Assembly (NCBI RefSeq): GCF_004570865.1 | Contig: NZ_SPQS01000002.1 | Span: 1 to 64,000 of the forward strand | Length of the DNA: 64,000 nt | Reading direction: 5' to 3' | Origin: Bradyrhizobium frederickii | GTDB taxonomy: Bacteria; Pseudomonadota; Alphaproteobacteria; Rhizobiales; Xanthobacteraceae | Shown: piece by piece, positions 11,949 through 19,743 of the stretch | Numbering within the stretch: the stretch's first letter is position 1 | Layout of the letters: each line of letters starts with the position of its first letter | Program-made: the position numbers and the translations under genes | Notes under the pieces: model-generated | Told to the model about the DNA's origin: nothing | The model's input: only the letters and a program-made list of their open reading frames with translations | The model's database searches: none

Positions 11949-13100
11949 ATGCAGATTCAATACCTTCACTGGAATGCTGCCCATGGCTGGCGCCGAGCGG
12001 ACGCCTTTCGCGAGCCTCCCCAGCTCGTGCTCTATTTCGGCAGCCGTGAGCAGCTGCTGGACGGCCAACGTTATCGCGAGTTGCGCGGCCTCTATCCCGA
12101 TAGCCATATCGTCGGTTGCAGCACCGGCGGACAGATCCATGGCGACGACATCCGCGATGATGAAGTGGTCGCGGTCGCCCTGCGCTTCGCCCACACGCAA
12201 GTCCGGCTGGTGCAGGAAGTCGTCGAAACGCGCGATGCGTCGCGGGCCTGCGGCGCGCGTCTTGCCCGGCAGGTACTGGCGGTGGATCTGGCCGGCCTGT
12301 TCGTCCTGTCGGATGGATTGGCGGTGAATGGGGGCGAACTGCTTGCCGGACTCACTGAAGTCCTGGGGCCGGATTTGCCCGTCACCGGGGGGCTCGCCGG
12401 CGATGGAACCCGATTTGAACAGACGATCGTCGGAGCCGACGCGGAGCCGTCGCCGAACCGCGTCGCCGCGATCGCATTCTATGGGGCTTCGTTCCGTTTC
12501 GCGCACGGCTGCGCCGGCGGCTGGGATGTGTTCGGGCCCCGCCGCAAGGTCACGAAGGCGCTGGGATCGGTGGTCGTGGAGCTCGACGGCGAGCCGCCGC
12601 TGGAGCTCTACACCCGCTATCTCGGCGAGGAGGAGGCCGAGGCGATGCCGGGTTCGGGTCTGGCATTCCCCTTGCGCATTCACGACGAGGCTGAGCCGAA
12701 CCGGCAGATCGTGCGCTCGGTGTTCGCGGTGGACCGCAATGCCCGCACCCTGACGTTCGCCGCCGACATTCCGGAAGGATGCACCGCGCAATTGATGCGC
12801 GCCAATTTCGACAGCCTCGCCGCCGGTGCAGGCGAGGCCGGCAGGCAGGCGCGCAGCGCACTCTCGGACGGGGTCGACGGCGACAAGCTGGCGATCCTGG
12901 TGAGCTGTACCGGCCGCCGCAGGGTGATGGGGCAGCGCACGCAGGACGAGCTGGATGCCGTTGCCGCCGAACTCGGCGAGGATTTCGTCCGGATCGGATT
13001 CTACTCCTACGGCGAGTTCGCCCCGCCGACCGGGTCCGGCCGCTGCGAACTGCATAACCAGACCATGACGGTCACCGTCATCGGGGAGGCGGCAGCTTGA
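11949..13100 (+). CDS. FIST-domain sensory protein
   Basis: 383 residues. An N-terminal FIST domain (about 20-215; segments VGCSTGGQI, LFVLSDGLAVNGGELLAGL, GGLAGDG) is followed by a FIST_C domain (about 225-365; ELYTRYLGEE, SCTGRRRVMG, GFYSYGEFAP). FIST modules are predicted small-ligand sensors, possibly for amino acids, usually attached or adjacent to signalling enzymes. No transmembrane segment is seen, so it is cytosolic. The start ATG 11949 sits at the first conserved residue block. Its stop overlaps the next gene's TTG start, so it is probably the sensory partner of the GGDEF-EAL protein. Confidence 0.9.
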   Translation: MQIQYLHWNAAHGWRRADAFREPPQLVLYFGSREQLLDGQRYRELRGLYPDSHIVGCSTGGQIHGDDIRDDEVVAVALRFAHTQVRLVQEVVETRDASRACGARLARQVLAVDLAGLFVLSDGLAVNGGELLAGLTEVLGPDLPVTGGLAGDGTRFEQTIVGADAEPSPNRVAAIAFYGASFRFAHGCAGGWDVFGPRRKVTKALGSVVVELDGEPPLELYTRYLGEEEAEAMPGSGLAFPLRIHDEAEPNRQIVRSVFAVDRNARTLTFAADIPEGCTAQLMRANFDSLAAGAGEAGRQARSALSDGVDGDKLAILVSCTGRRRVMGQRTQDELDAVAAELGEDFVRIGFYSYGEFAPPTGSGRCELHNQTMTVTVIGEAAA

Positions 13101-14974
13101 CCACGCATCGGCTGCTCGCAAGACAGATCCGCCAGGCGACGGACGAATCCGGACAGGTCGATCTGACCAGGCTCGGTGAACTCGTCAGCGCGGCCTATGA
13201 GGAGAGCGATCGCGACCGCCGCCGCACCGACCGTGCGATCAAGCTGATGATCGAGGAGCTCGAGCAGACGCATAAGCGCGCCGAACAGGATCTGCTGCGG
13301 GCGCGCGAATTCCTCGACAGCATCATCGAGAATATCCCGATCGCGGTATTCGCCAAGGATGCGAAGGACTCCCGCTACGTTCTGCTCAACCGCGCCGGCG
13401 AAGAATATTACGGAATGCCGCGCGAGGCGATGTTGGGCAAGACTCCGGCGGAGATCTTCCCGGAGAATATCGCCCGCCTCGTCAACGAGCAGGATCGCGG
13501 CGTCGTCGATAGCGGTACGCCGCTGTTCCTGGAGGGGCATCTGCTCGATGTCGGCGGCAAGGGCCGCGATCGTCTCGTCAATTCGCGCAAGCTGCTGATC
13601 AGGGACGGTGCTGGTGCGCCGCAATATCTGGTCGGCGTGATCGAGGACGTTACCGAGAGGATCACGAACGAGGCGCGGATCAGCCATCTTGCGCATCATG
13701 ATGCGTTGACCGACCTGCCGAACCGCAGCGCCTTCAACGCCGCGCTCGGCGAGCGATTGGAGCTGGCCCAGGAGGCGGCGACCAGTTTTGCCGTGCTCAG
13801 CCTCGATCTCGACCGCTTCAAGGAGGTCAACGACGTGTTCGGCCATCCCGTCGGCGACATGCTGATGCGGTCGGTGGCGGACCGGCTCGCCGCGGAAGCC
13901 GACGGCGCCTTCGTCGCCCGTATCGGCGGCGACGAGTTCATGATCCTGATGCCTGACCACGTCAGCCGAGAGGACGTTCAGGCGCTCGCCGAGCGCCTAA
14001 TCGAGACGATCGGCAAGGAGCTCGAGGTCGACGATTATCTCCTCCATGTCGGCCTCAGCGTCGGCATTGCGTTTTATCCGGACGACGGCGTCAATGCCGC
14101 CACGCTGCTCGCCAACGCCGATTCGGCCCTCTATCGTGCCAAGCGCGAGGGCAGGGGGCGGGTCCGCTTCTTCGAATCCGAGATGGACCAGGAGCTGCGC
14201 GACCGCAGGCTGTTGCAGCACGATCTGCGACAGGCGCTGGAGCAGAACCAGTTCGTGGTCTACTTCCAGCCGCAGGCGCGGATCGATGGCGAGGTCATCG
14301 GCTTCGAGGCTCTGCTGCGCTGGAATCATCCGACGCGTGGCTTCGTGCCGCCGGACCGGTTCATTCCGCTTGCGGAGGAGAACGGCCTGATCGTCGAGAT
14401 CGGCGAATGGGTCTTGCGCGAAGCGTGTCGCGAGGCGGCATCCTGGCCGCGGCCGCTGCAGGTCGCGGTCAATCTGTCGCCGGTCCAGTTTCAGGCCGGC
14501 GATCTCGAGCGTTCGATTCACCAGATCCTGCTCGAGACGGGGCTGACGCCGACGCGGCTCGAAGTCGAGATCACCGAGGGGGTGCTGATCGGCGATTTCA
14601 CCGGCGCGCTCCATCTGCTGCGGCGGCTGAAGGCGCTCGGCATCCGCATTGCGATGGACGATTTCGGCACCGGCTATTCCTCGCTGTCCTATCTCCAGTC
14701 GTTCCCGTTCGACAAGATCAAGATCGATCGCGGTTTCATCTCCAATCTGGAGGCCTCGCCGCAATCGGCCGAGATCGTCCGCGCGGTCCTGAGCCTCGCG
14801 CACGCCCTGAATATCCCGGTCATTGCCGAAGGGGTGGAGACGGAAGCGCAGCGTGCCTTCCTGGCGCGCGAGGCCTGCGAGGAGATGCAGGGCTATCTGG
14901 TCGGCCGGCCCGACCTGATCGAGCGCTATCTCGACCTGGTCGGAATGACTGTAGAGCGCCGGCACTATGCCTAA
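13097..14974 (+). CDS. PAS-GGDEF-EAL cyclic-di-GMP signalling protein
   Basis: 625 residues in order: an N-terminal helical segment (1-70), a PAS domain (about 75-195), GGDEF (about 200-365, intact motif RIGGDEF) and EAL (about 375-620, intact GFEALLRW, EITE, DDFGTGYSS, KIKID, IAEGVET). All catalytic motifs look present, so it may both make and hydrolyse c-di-GMP. Start is TTG 13097, overlapping the FIST stop (TTGA) with GGGGAGGCGGCAGC upstream. Coupling suggests the FIST protein gates this enzyme. The stop TAA lies inside a dispersed repeat. There is no membrane segment. Confidence 0.93.
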   Translation: MTTHRLLARQIRQATDESGQVDLTRLGELVSAAYEESDRDRRRTDRAIKLMIEELEQTHKRAEQDLLRAREFLDSIIENIPIAVFAKDAKDSRYVLLNRAGEEYYGMPREAMLGKTPAEIFPENIARLVNEQDRGVVDSGTPLFLEGHLLDVGGKGRDRLVNSRKLLIRDGAGAPQYLVGVIEDVTERITNEARISHLAHHDALTDLPNRSAFNAALGERLELAQEAATSFAVLSLDLDRFKEVNDVFGHPVGDMLMRSVADRLAAEADGAFVARIGGDEFMILMPDHVSREDVQALAERLIETIGKELEVDDYLLHVGLSVGIAFYPDDGVNAATLLANADSALYRAKREGRGRVRFFESEMDQELRDRRLLQHDLRQALEQNQFVVYFQPQARIDGEVIGFEALLRWNHPTRGFVPPDRFIPLAEENGLIVEIGEWVLREACREAASWPRPLQVAVNLSPVQFQAGDLERSIHQILLETGLTPTRLEVEITEGVLIGDFTGALHLLRRLKALGIRIAMDDFGTGYSSLSYLQSFPFDKIKIDRGFISNLEASPQSAEIVRAVLSLAHALNIPVIAEGVETEAQRAFLAREACEEMQGYLVGRPDLIERYLDLVGMTVERRHYA

Positions 14975-15074
14975 AGCGTGATGCGATCAGGATGAATCGT
15001 CATCGCGCTTTAGGGTGTTGTTCAGCATGATCTTCTCGGAAAACCGCTGCGCACGTTTCCGGATCGTGCTTTAG
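14972..15074. repeat. RIME-like palindromic repeat, type C (copy 1)
   Basis: About 103 bp with two hairpin modules: TAAAGCGTGATGCGA...TCATCGCGCTTTA, then TGATCTTCTCGGAAAACCGC...TTCCGGATCGTGCTTTAG. A second copy with about 85-90% identity by eye is at 19093-19197. The first three bases are the TAA stop of the GGDEF-EAL gene. Confidence 0.8.
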
Positions 15075-15120
15075 TCCTCAGGTCCGGCGACGCGGTTCCG
15101 GGCGTCAGCCGGCACCGTTT

Positions 15121-15145
15121 GGAACTTTGGCCCGGACATATATTT
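15121..15145 (+). promoter_or_regulatory. Weak EcfG-like promoter upstream of the ENVRRYR copy 2 gene
   Basis: GGAAC at 15121-15125, then 17 nt, then TTT at 15143-15145. The -35 is perfect but the -10 lacks the G of GTT, so this is a marginal match to the general-stress consensus. The rest of 15075-15254 holds nothing else I recognise. Confidence 0.25.
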
Positions 15146-15254
15146 CCTACCAGCGAGGCCAGGCGCGCGGTGGGCGCAGCAAATCTTTTGCATAGCCGCC
15201 ATCGGCCTGACGCAAATAAGGGCAATAAGCTCTGCAAATGCGAGGGAGGGTCTC

Positions 15255-15467
15255 ATGGAGAACGTACGTCGCTACCGGGCGCTGGCGTCCCTCTGTCGTC
15301 AGCAGGCAGCCTACCGGCCGCTTCAGAACTGGGAACTCCTCGGCCAGGCCGAACATTTCGAATATCTCGCCGAGGTCGAGCTCAAGGCGCATTTCGACGC
15401 GTGCAACGTGCAACATGACGAGGGCGCCGCAACGCCCCCGACATGGAAGACCCCGGTTGCGGCGTGA
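15255..15467 (+). CDS. Short hypothetical protein, ENVRRYR family (copy 2)
   Basis: 70 residues, beginning directly with MENVRRYRALASLCRQQAAY. It is a paralogue of the 65-residue protein at 1473-1670, the conserved positions being ENVRRYR, RQ-AA, RP, W-LL-QA and a final amphipathic helix. A GCGAGGGAGGGTCTC ribosome-binding site precedes ATG 15255. Predicted to be all helical and cytosolic; function unknown. The C-terminal 20 residues are unconserved between the copies. Confidence 0.75.
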   Translation: MENVRRYRALASLCRQQAAYRPLQNWELLGQAEHFEYLAEVELKAHFDACNVQHDEGAATPPTWKTPVAA

Positions 15468-15482
15468 CGGCGCCTGTTGGTC

Positions 15483-16319
15483 TCAGTGCGACATCAGCGT
15501 CGGGACCGTCATGGCTTCCAGCATGGCGCGGGTGACGCCGCCGAGAACGCGTTCCTGCAGTCGCGAATGGCCGTAGCCGCCCATCACCAGGAGATCGAGC
15601 CCCTCGTCGGCCGCCAGCGACAGGATGGTCGGCTGGATGTCGGCGCGCGTCGCCGACAGGGCGACCGTGCGGGTCGACAGTCCACGCCGGCCGAGATGTC
15701 TTGCCAGACTGCTCGCTGAAGCTTCGTCGGAGACCGCGTTCGACTCGTTGATGGTGATGATCACGATCTCATCGGCGCGCGCCAGGAACGGTGCTGCGTC
15801 GTGCACGGCGCGGGCGGCGACGCGGCTGCCGTCCCAGCAGATGCCGACCCGCTCCGCCTTGAACGCTCCGTGGAAAGTGTAAGGCAGGAACAGCACCGGG
15901 CCGCCCGACTGGAACAGGATCTCGCCCGGCACGTCGTTGTCGAACGCGCCCTGCGCCGGATCGGGCTGAAGCACGACGCTGAGGTCGTGCAGCCGCGCCA
16001 TTTCGCCGAGCGAGCCGGCTGCGTCCACCGGGATCGCGCCGAGCGGGCGGCAGGCGTAGGAGATGCCGGCATTCGCCGCTTCGATTTCGAAGACTGAGAG
16101 CGCGGCCTCGGCCCGCTCCACGGCGCGCTCGCGTTCCAGTTCGAACACGGCCGCTACCGCGGCGCCGCCCTCCATCACGTAGGCTGCACTGGTCGCGACA
16201 TAACCGACCGCGACCGCGTCGAGATGGGCGTTGAACTGCGCCGCGAGCGAAATCGAGCCATCGATCGCGGGACGCATGGGACGTTCGGTGGGGATGTGGA
16301 CGAGAATGTCTGTGTACAT
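15483..16319 (-). CDS. Universal stress protein (UspA family)
   Basis: 278 residues, the length of a two-unit Usp protein. The first half (MYTDILVHIPTERP...) is a degenerate Usp fold. The second half keeps the ATP-binding signature GGYGHSRLQERVLGGVTR near the C-terminus (G-x2-G-x9-G-type). ATG 16319 fits the conserved N-terminal beta strand; upstream residues in the frame are unrelated. A perfect TTGA-N6-TCAA FixK/FNR box lies 62 nt upstream, suggesting induction under low oxygen. Such proteins in rhizobia are typically micro-oxic or anaerobic survival factors. Confidence 0.9.
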   Translation of the reverse strand: MYTDILVHIPTERPMRPAIDGSISLAAQFNAHLDAVAVGYVATSAAYVMEGGAAVAAVFELERERAVERAEAALSVFEIEAANAGISYACRPLGAIPVDAAGSLGEMARLHDLSVVLQPDPAQGAFDNDVPGEILFQSGGPVLFLPYTFHGAFKAERVGICWDGSRVAARAVHDAAPFLARADEIVIITINESNAVSDEASASSLARHLGRRGLSTRTVALSATRADIQPTILSLAADEGLDLLVMGGYGHSRLQERVLGGVTRAMLEAMTVPTLMSH

Positions 16320-16380
16320 GGGGCGCCTCCGATGGCCATCATCCGGTGGCCGCAGTCTTTCACTGCCCGGCAGACCCGCG

Positions 16381-16394
16381 TTGAGCTGCATCAA
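16381..16394. promoter_or_regulatory. FixK/FNR box upstream of the universal stress protein
   Basis: TTGAGCTGCATCAA is an exact match to the symmetrical TTGA-N6-TCAA consensus bound by FNR/FixK-type regulators. Its centre is about 69 nt before the ATG at 16319, compatible with a class II position (-41.5) if transcription starts near 16346 on the minus strand. In Bradyrhizobium, FixK2 uses this type of box to switch on micro-oxic genes. Confidence 0.7.
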
Positions 16395-16458
16395 ATGCGA
16401 GGGACGACCTCGCCGCAGCCATCGCTTGTTCTTTGCCAAGATTTAATCGGATGGACGG

Positions 16459-16516
16459 GACGTCGTAAGGTGACGACGTCCATGTTGGACGCAAGGCGAC
16501 AATTACCCAACATGGA
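16459..16516. promoter_or_regulatory. Two neighbouring inverted repeats before the DegP-like gene
   Basis: The first inverted repeat is GACGTCGT (16459-16466) with ACGACGTC (16473-16480). The second is TCCATGTTGG (16479-16488) with CCAACATGGA (16507-16516). They overlap by two bases and so could form alternative structures. The second ends 10 nt before the ATG, close to the ribosome-binding region. They could be operator sites or a 5'-UTR switch. Confidence 0.45.
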
Positions 16517-16525
16517 CATTACGAC

Positions 16526-18073
16526 ATGAACGATCGCGCCAATTCCGACAACCCGACATCCCGCAAGATATTGAGGCCGCGCCGGCTCGCGCTGCTCGGC
16601 ACCGTGGCCGCGCTCGGCGTAGCCGTGCTGGCGGCTTCTCCCGGCTCTTCAAAGTTCGGTCCGAGCTCCTTCATCGCGCCGGCCCAGGCCGCCGAATCCG
16701 CCGCGACGCCGCCGGGCTTCGGTGACCTGGTCAGCAAGGTCAAGCCCGCCGTCATCTCGGTGCGGGTCAGGATCGACCAGGACAACGACAAGAGCGCCAT
16801 GCTGCAACAGAACCGGATGGATCAGGACGGGGAGACGCCGTTCGACCAGTTCTCGCGGCAGTTGGGCTTCCGCTTCCCTGGCGGCCCGAACGGCATGCCG
16901 CGCCAGCGCCATCAGATGGTCACCGGCGAAGGCTCCGGCTTCTTCATCTCCGCCGATGGCTATGCCGTGACCAACAACCACGTCGTCGACCAGGCCGCGT
17001 CGGTGCAGGTGACGATGGATGACGGCACGAGCTACACCGCGAGGGTCGTCGGCACCGACCCGAAGACCGATCTCGCGCTGATCAAGGTCGACGGCAAGAC
17101 AGACTTTCCGTTCGTCACATTCTCCGACCAGAAGCCGCGCATCGGCGACTGGGTGGTCGCGGTCGGCAATCCCTTCGGTCTCGGCGGCACGGTGACCGCC
17201 GGCATCGTCTCGGCCAGCGGCCGCGACATCGGCAACGGTCCCTATGACGACTTCATCCAGATCGACGCGCCCATCAACAAGGGCAATTCCGGGGGCCCGG
17301 CCTTCGACATGAGCGGCAAAGTGATCGGCGTGAACACCGCGATCTTCTCGCCCTCAGGCGGCTCGGTCGGCATCGGCTTCGACATTCCGGCCTCGACCGC
17401 AAAGCTCGTCGTCGCGCAGCTGAAGGACAAGGGCGCGGTGACCCGCGGCTGGCTCGGCGTGCAGGTACAGCCGGTGACGGCCGACATCGCCGACAGCCTT
17501 GGCCTGAAGGAGGCGCGCGGCGCCATCGTCGACAATCCGCAGGACGGCAGCCCGGCGGCGAAGGCCGGCATCGCGGCGGGCGACGTCATCACCGCCGTCA
17601 ACGGCACCGCGATCAAGGACTCCCGCGAGCTCGCCCGCACCATCGCCACCCTGGCCCCGGGCAGCTCGGTGAAGCTCGACGTCTTCCGCAACGGCACGAC
17701 CAAGACGCTGACGCTCGCCCTCGGCGAGTTGCCGAACGAGCGGCAGGCCAAAGCAAATGGCGGTGCCGACCAGGGCCGAGAGCAGCCGAGCGCCGGCACG
17801 CCACGTCTCGGGCTCAGCCTTGCTCCGGCCGGCGAGGTCCAGGGCGCTGGCCAGAAGGGCGTTGTCGTCACCGAGGTCGATCCGCAAGGACCGGCGGCGC
17901 AGCGCGGCATCCAGACCGGCGACGTCATCCTCAATGTCGGCGGCAAGGCCGTTGCCAATGTCGGCGACGTCCGCTCGGAGCTGGCGGAGGCCAAATCGTC
18001 CGGCAAGCGCAGCGTGCTGTTGCAGGTCAGAAGCGCCGAGGCGACGAGGTTCGTCGCGGTGCCGCTCGCCTGA
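16526..18073 (+). CDS. DegP/HtrA-like periplasmic serine protease (Do family)
   Basis: 515 residues. An N-terminal membrane/signal segment (about 20-40) is followed by a trypsin-like domain with the catalytic triad His152 (TNNHVVD), Asp182 (TDLALIK) and Ser255 (NKGNSGGPAF), and two PDZ domains (about 300-390 and 420-510). It degrades or refolds damaged envelope proteins. The upstream region contains two neighbouring inverted repeats. A rho-independent terminator follows 27 nt after the stop, so it is probably monocistronic. Paralogues are common in Bradyrhizobium, so degP versus mucD naming is not certain. Confidence 0.93.
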   Translation: MNDRANSDNPTSRKILRPRRLALLGTVAALGVAVLAASPGSSKFGPSSFIAPAQAAESAATPPGFGDLVSKVKPAVISVRVRIDQDNDKSAMLQQNRMDQDGETPFDQFSRQLGFRFPGGPNGMPRQRHQMVTGEGSGFFISADGYAVTNNHVVDQAASVQVTMDDGTSYTARVVGTDPKTDLALIKVDGKTDFPFVTFSDQKPRIGDWVVAVGNPFGLGGTVTAGIVSASGRDIGNGPYDDFIQIDAPINKGNSGGPAFDMSGKVIGVNTAIFSPSGGSVGIGFDIPASTAKLVVAQLKDKGAVTRGWLGVQVQPVTADIADSLGLKEARGAIVDNPQDGSPAAKAGIAAGDVITAVNGTAIKDSRELARTIATLAPGSSVKLDVFRNGTTKTLTLALGELPNERQAKANGGADQGREQPSAGTPRLGLSLAPAGEVQGAGQKGVVVTEVDPQGPAAQRGIQTGDVILNVGGKAVANVGDVRSELAEAKSSGKRSVLLQVRSAEATRFVAVPLA

Positions 18074-18100
18074 GGCGAACATCCATCGGCAGAAACCAAA

Positions 18101-18123
18101 AAGGCGGCCCTCGGGCCGCCTTC
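18101..18123 (+). terminator. Rho-independent terminator after the DegP-like gene
   Basis: AAGGCGGCCCTCGGGCCGCCTT forms a stem AAGGCGGCCC/GGGCCGCCTT with a tiny loop, preceded by AAAAA and followed by CTCC. The symmetrical A/T flanks are consistent with termination on the plus strand. Confidence 0.8.
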
Positions 18124-18347
18124 TCCGTTCGCCGACAGAATTGCGACGCCAATCGATAACATTCTCGTTAACGGCAGGGATGGTGACCCGGTTCATATGA
18201 AAAAGCCGTGTTCGCACATCACACTTCGAACGTGTTCAAGGTTCGCCGCGGCAATGACGCCGCCGAGACCGGGTTGCAAGCGTGGAACTTCGAACCTGCC
18301 GCCGCTTTGTGGAACTGGCCGGTGGTTCGGATTTGATCGGTGCCGAC

Positions 18348-18710
18348 ATGGATCGATTGAAGCTCTCGCTGAGGGGGGCGCTGCTTGCGGCGCCGTTGCT
18401 GCTCTGGGGTGGAACCGCGCTCGGTCGTGACGACGGCCGCTACGCGAACTCGCCGCTCAAGCCGTGGTTCGACAGCCTGCGCAGCCACCTCGGTCCGTGC
18501 TGCTCGGACGCCGACGGTTTTGCCGTCGCCGATCCCGACTGGGAATCGCACAACGGACATTATCGCGTGCGTCTCGACGGCGAGTGGATCGAAGTGCCGG
18601 ACGAAGCCGTCATCACCGAGCCGAACCGCGCCGGCCGCACCATGGTGTGGCCGGTGAAGACCGCTTTCGGGGTCTCGATCCGCTGCTTCATGCCGGGCAG
18701 CATGATCTGA
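18348..18710 (+). CDS. Secreted hypothetical protein with CCSDADG motif
   Basis: 120 residues. A signal peptide (MDRLKLSLRGALLAAPLLLW, cleavage near TALG) precedes a small domain containing SHLGPCCSDADGFAVADPDW and HYRVRLDGEWIEVPDEAV, with one further Cys near the C-terminus. I recognise this as a conserved hypothetical family common in Bradyrhizobium, with no assigned function. ATG 18348 is chosen at the start of the signal peptide. Upstream GGAAC copies (18294 and 18312 areas) lack a proper GTT partner. Confidence 0.8.
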   Translation: MDRLKLSLRGALLAAPLLLWGGTALGRDDGRYANSPLKPWFDSLRSHLGPCCSDADGFAVADPDWESHNGHYRVRLDGEWIEVPDEAVITEPNRAGRTMVWPVKTAFGVSIRCFMPGSMI

Positions 18711-18722
18711 GCCGGGACTGCG

Positions 18723-19013
18723 TCAACGCTTGCTGGATTTGCGCTTCGAGGATTTCTTGGACGATTTCTTGGCCGCCTTCTTGGTCGTCCGCTTCTTGGA
18801 GGACTTCTTCTTCGCAGCTTTCTTCGGGACCTTCTTGCCCTTCTTGCGGGCCTTCGACAGCCCGATCGCGATCGCCTGCTTGCGACTCTTCACGCGTCCG
18901 CCACGGCCTTTGCGACCGCTCTTGGCCGTGCCCTTCTTGTAGCGGCGCATCTCGCTTTCGACGTCGCTGCCGGAGCTGCGCGAGTAGCGGCGCTTCTTTG
19001 CCTTGCGTGCCAT
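18723..19013 (-). CDS. Lysine-rich DUF6496-like / histone H1-like small protein
   Basis: 96 residues. The N-terminal half carries MRRYKKGTAKSGRKGRGGRV and KSRKQAIAIGLSKAR, the signature I associate with DUF6496; the C-terminal half is almost pure Lys/Ser/Ala repeats (KKAAKKSSKKSSKRKSSKR type), like a bacterial histone H1-like tail. It is very basic, so nucleic-acid binding is likely. A good general-stress promoter (GGAAC-N16-GGTT) lies 25-49 nt upstream. ATG 19013 is chosen because the conserved MARKAKK start follows GGAGAACATGC. It converges on the upstream secreted protein with a 12-nt gap. Confidence 0.8.
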   Translation of the reverse strand: MARKAKKRRYSRSSGSDVESEMRRYKKGTAKSGRKGRGGRVKSRKQAIAIGLSKARKKGKKVPKKAAKKKSSKKRTTKKAAKKSSKKSSKRKSSKR

Positions 19014-19037
19014 GCATGTTCTCCCTTGGCCGGGGAG

Positions 19038-19062
19038 AACCATTCGACACGGGCATGGTTCC
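19038..19062 (-). promoter_or_regulatory. EcfG-type general-stress promoter for the DUF6496-like gene
   Basis: On the minus strand GGAAC (19062-19058), 16 nt, GGTT (19041-19038). This exactly fits GGAAC-N16/17-NGTT. Expected transcript start is around 19030, 17 nt before the ATG. Confidence 0.65.
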
Positions 19063-19092
19063 GAGGCGGCGCACGACGTTCCAGGCGAAAGC

Positions 19093-19197
19093 CTAGAGCG
19101 CGATGAGATGAGGAAGAATCGTCATCGCGCTCTAGGTTATTGTTTGCGCATGATCTTTTCGGAAAACCGCTGCGCACTTTTCCGGATCATGCTTTAG
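19093..19197. repeat. RIME-like palindromic repeat, type C (copy 2)
   Basis: It has the same two-hairpin architecture as 14972-15074: CTAGAGCGCGATGAG...ATCGCGCTCTAG, then TGATCTTTTCGGAAAACCGC...TCCGGATCATGCTTTAG. The TTA at 19194-19196 in its terminal CTTTAG is the reverse-strand stop codon of the DUF3072-like gene. Confidence 0.8.
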
Positions 19198-19388
19198 AAG
19201 GAGTTCGCCAGCTCGATCTCCGCTTCCAGCACCTGGATGCGCCGCGCGGCCTCGGTGGAGGACAGATCGCGCGCATATTGTGCGGGCTGATAGGCCTCTT
19301 CGCTCAACCGTTTCAGCCTCAGCCCCTGCGCCCGGGTCATCTGCTCGGCGAGAAAGATCCTGGCGTCGTATTTACCCTGAACCTGCAT
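19194..19388 (-). CDS. DUF3072-like small protein
   Basis: 64 residues, with EQMTRAQGLRLKRLSEEAYQ followed by DLSSTEAARRIQVLEAEI, the helix pattern of DUF3072 (MT-x-QA-x2-LxxLsxEA, then LtxxEAsxxIdxL). Function of the family is unknown. The stop codon falls inside the type C repeat, so the last residues (ANSF) may have been altered by repeat insertion. It is divergent from the 91-residue gene, with 61 nt between starts. Confidence 0.75.
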   Translation of the reverse strand: MQVQGKYDARIFLAEQMTRAQGLRLKRLSEEAYQPAQYARDLSSTEAARRIQVLEAEIELANSF

Positions 19389-19415
19389 CCGGCTTCTCCG
19401 TCTTCAAATCGTGGC

Positions 19416-19444
19416 TTGACTATATGTTCTTATTTTGTTCTAAC
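19416..19444 (+). promoter_or_regulatory. Possible sigma-70-type promoter
   Basis: TTGACT (19416-19421), 17 nt of A/T-rich spacer, TCTAAC (19439-19444). The ATG of the following gene is only 6 nt downstream of the -10 element, which would give a leaderless mRNA. This is a sequence match only. Confidence 0.35.
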
Positions 19445-19449
19445 AAGTC

Positions 19450-19725
19450 ATGGACAACAGAATTAATGAAATTCGACGTAAAATCAGCGCCTTGAGGCTG
19501 GAGATGGCCGACGTCGAGGCTTCCGTGCGTGATCGCATCAACGGGGATCGCGATTGCACCGAACAGGCTCTGGCGCAGCTGGATCTGCGCCGAAAGATCA
19601 ACTTGCTGATCGGCGAATGGAAGGCGGCCGGCGGCGGCGATGTCCTGCCCGACGTCCACGACCAGGTGCGCCTTCGCCTCGTGAAGACAGTCGGTATTCC
19701 CGGGCGCGCGGCCATGCGCCGCTGA
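19450..19725 (+). CDS. Hypothetical coiled-coil protein
   Basis: 91 residues; the first 60 are predicted helical with heptad-like Ile/Leu spacing (INEIRRKISALRLEMADVEA and LAQLDLRRKINLLIGEWK). No known domain. There is no obvious Shine-Dalgarno before ATG 19450. It is followed 18 nt later by another small coiled-coil gene starting with GTG, and the two look co-transcribed. Confidence 0.55.
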   Translation: MDNRINEIRRKISALRLEMADVEASVRDRINGDRDCTEQALAQLDLRRKINLLIGEWKAAGGGDVLPDVHDQVRLRLVKTVGIPGRAAMRR

Positions 19726-19743
19726 TATCTTTGAGGGGGCGCC

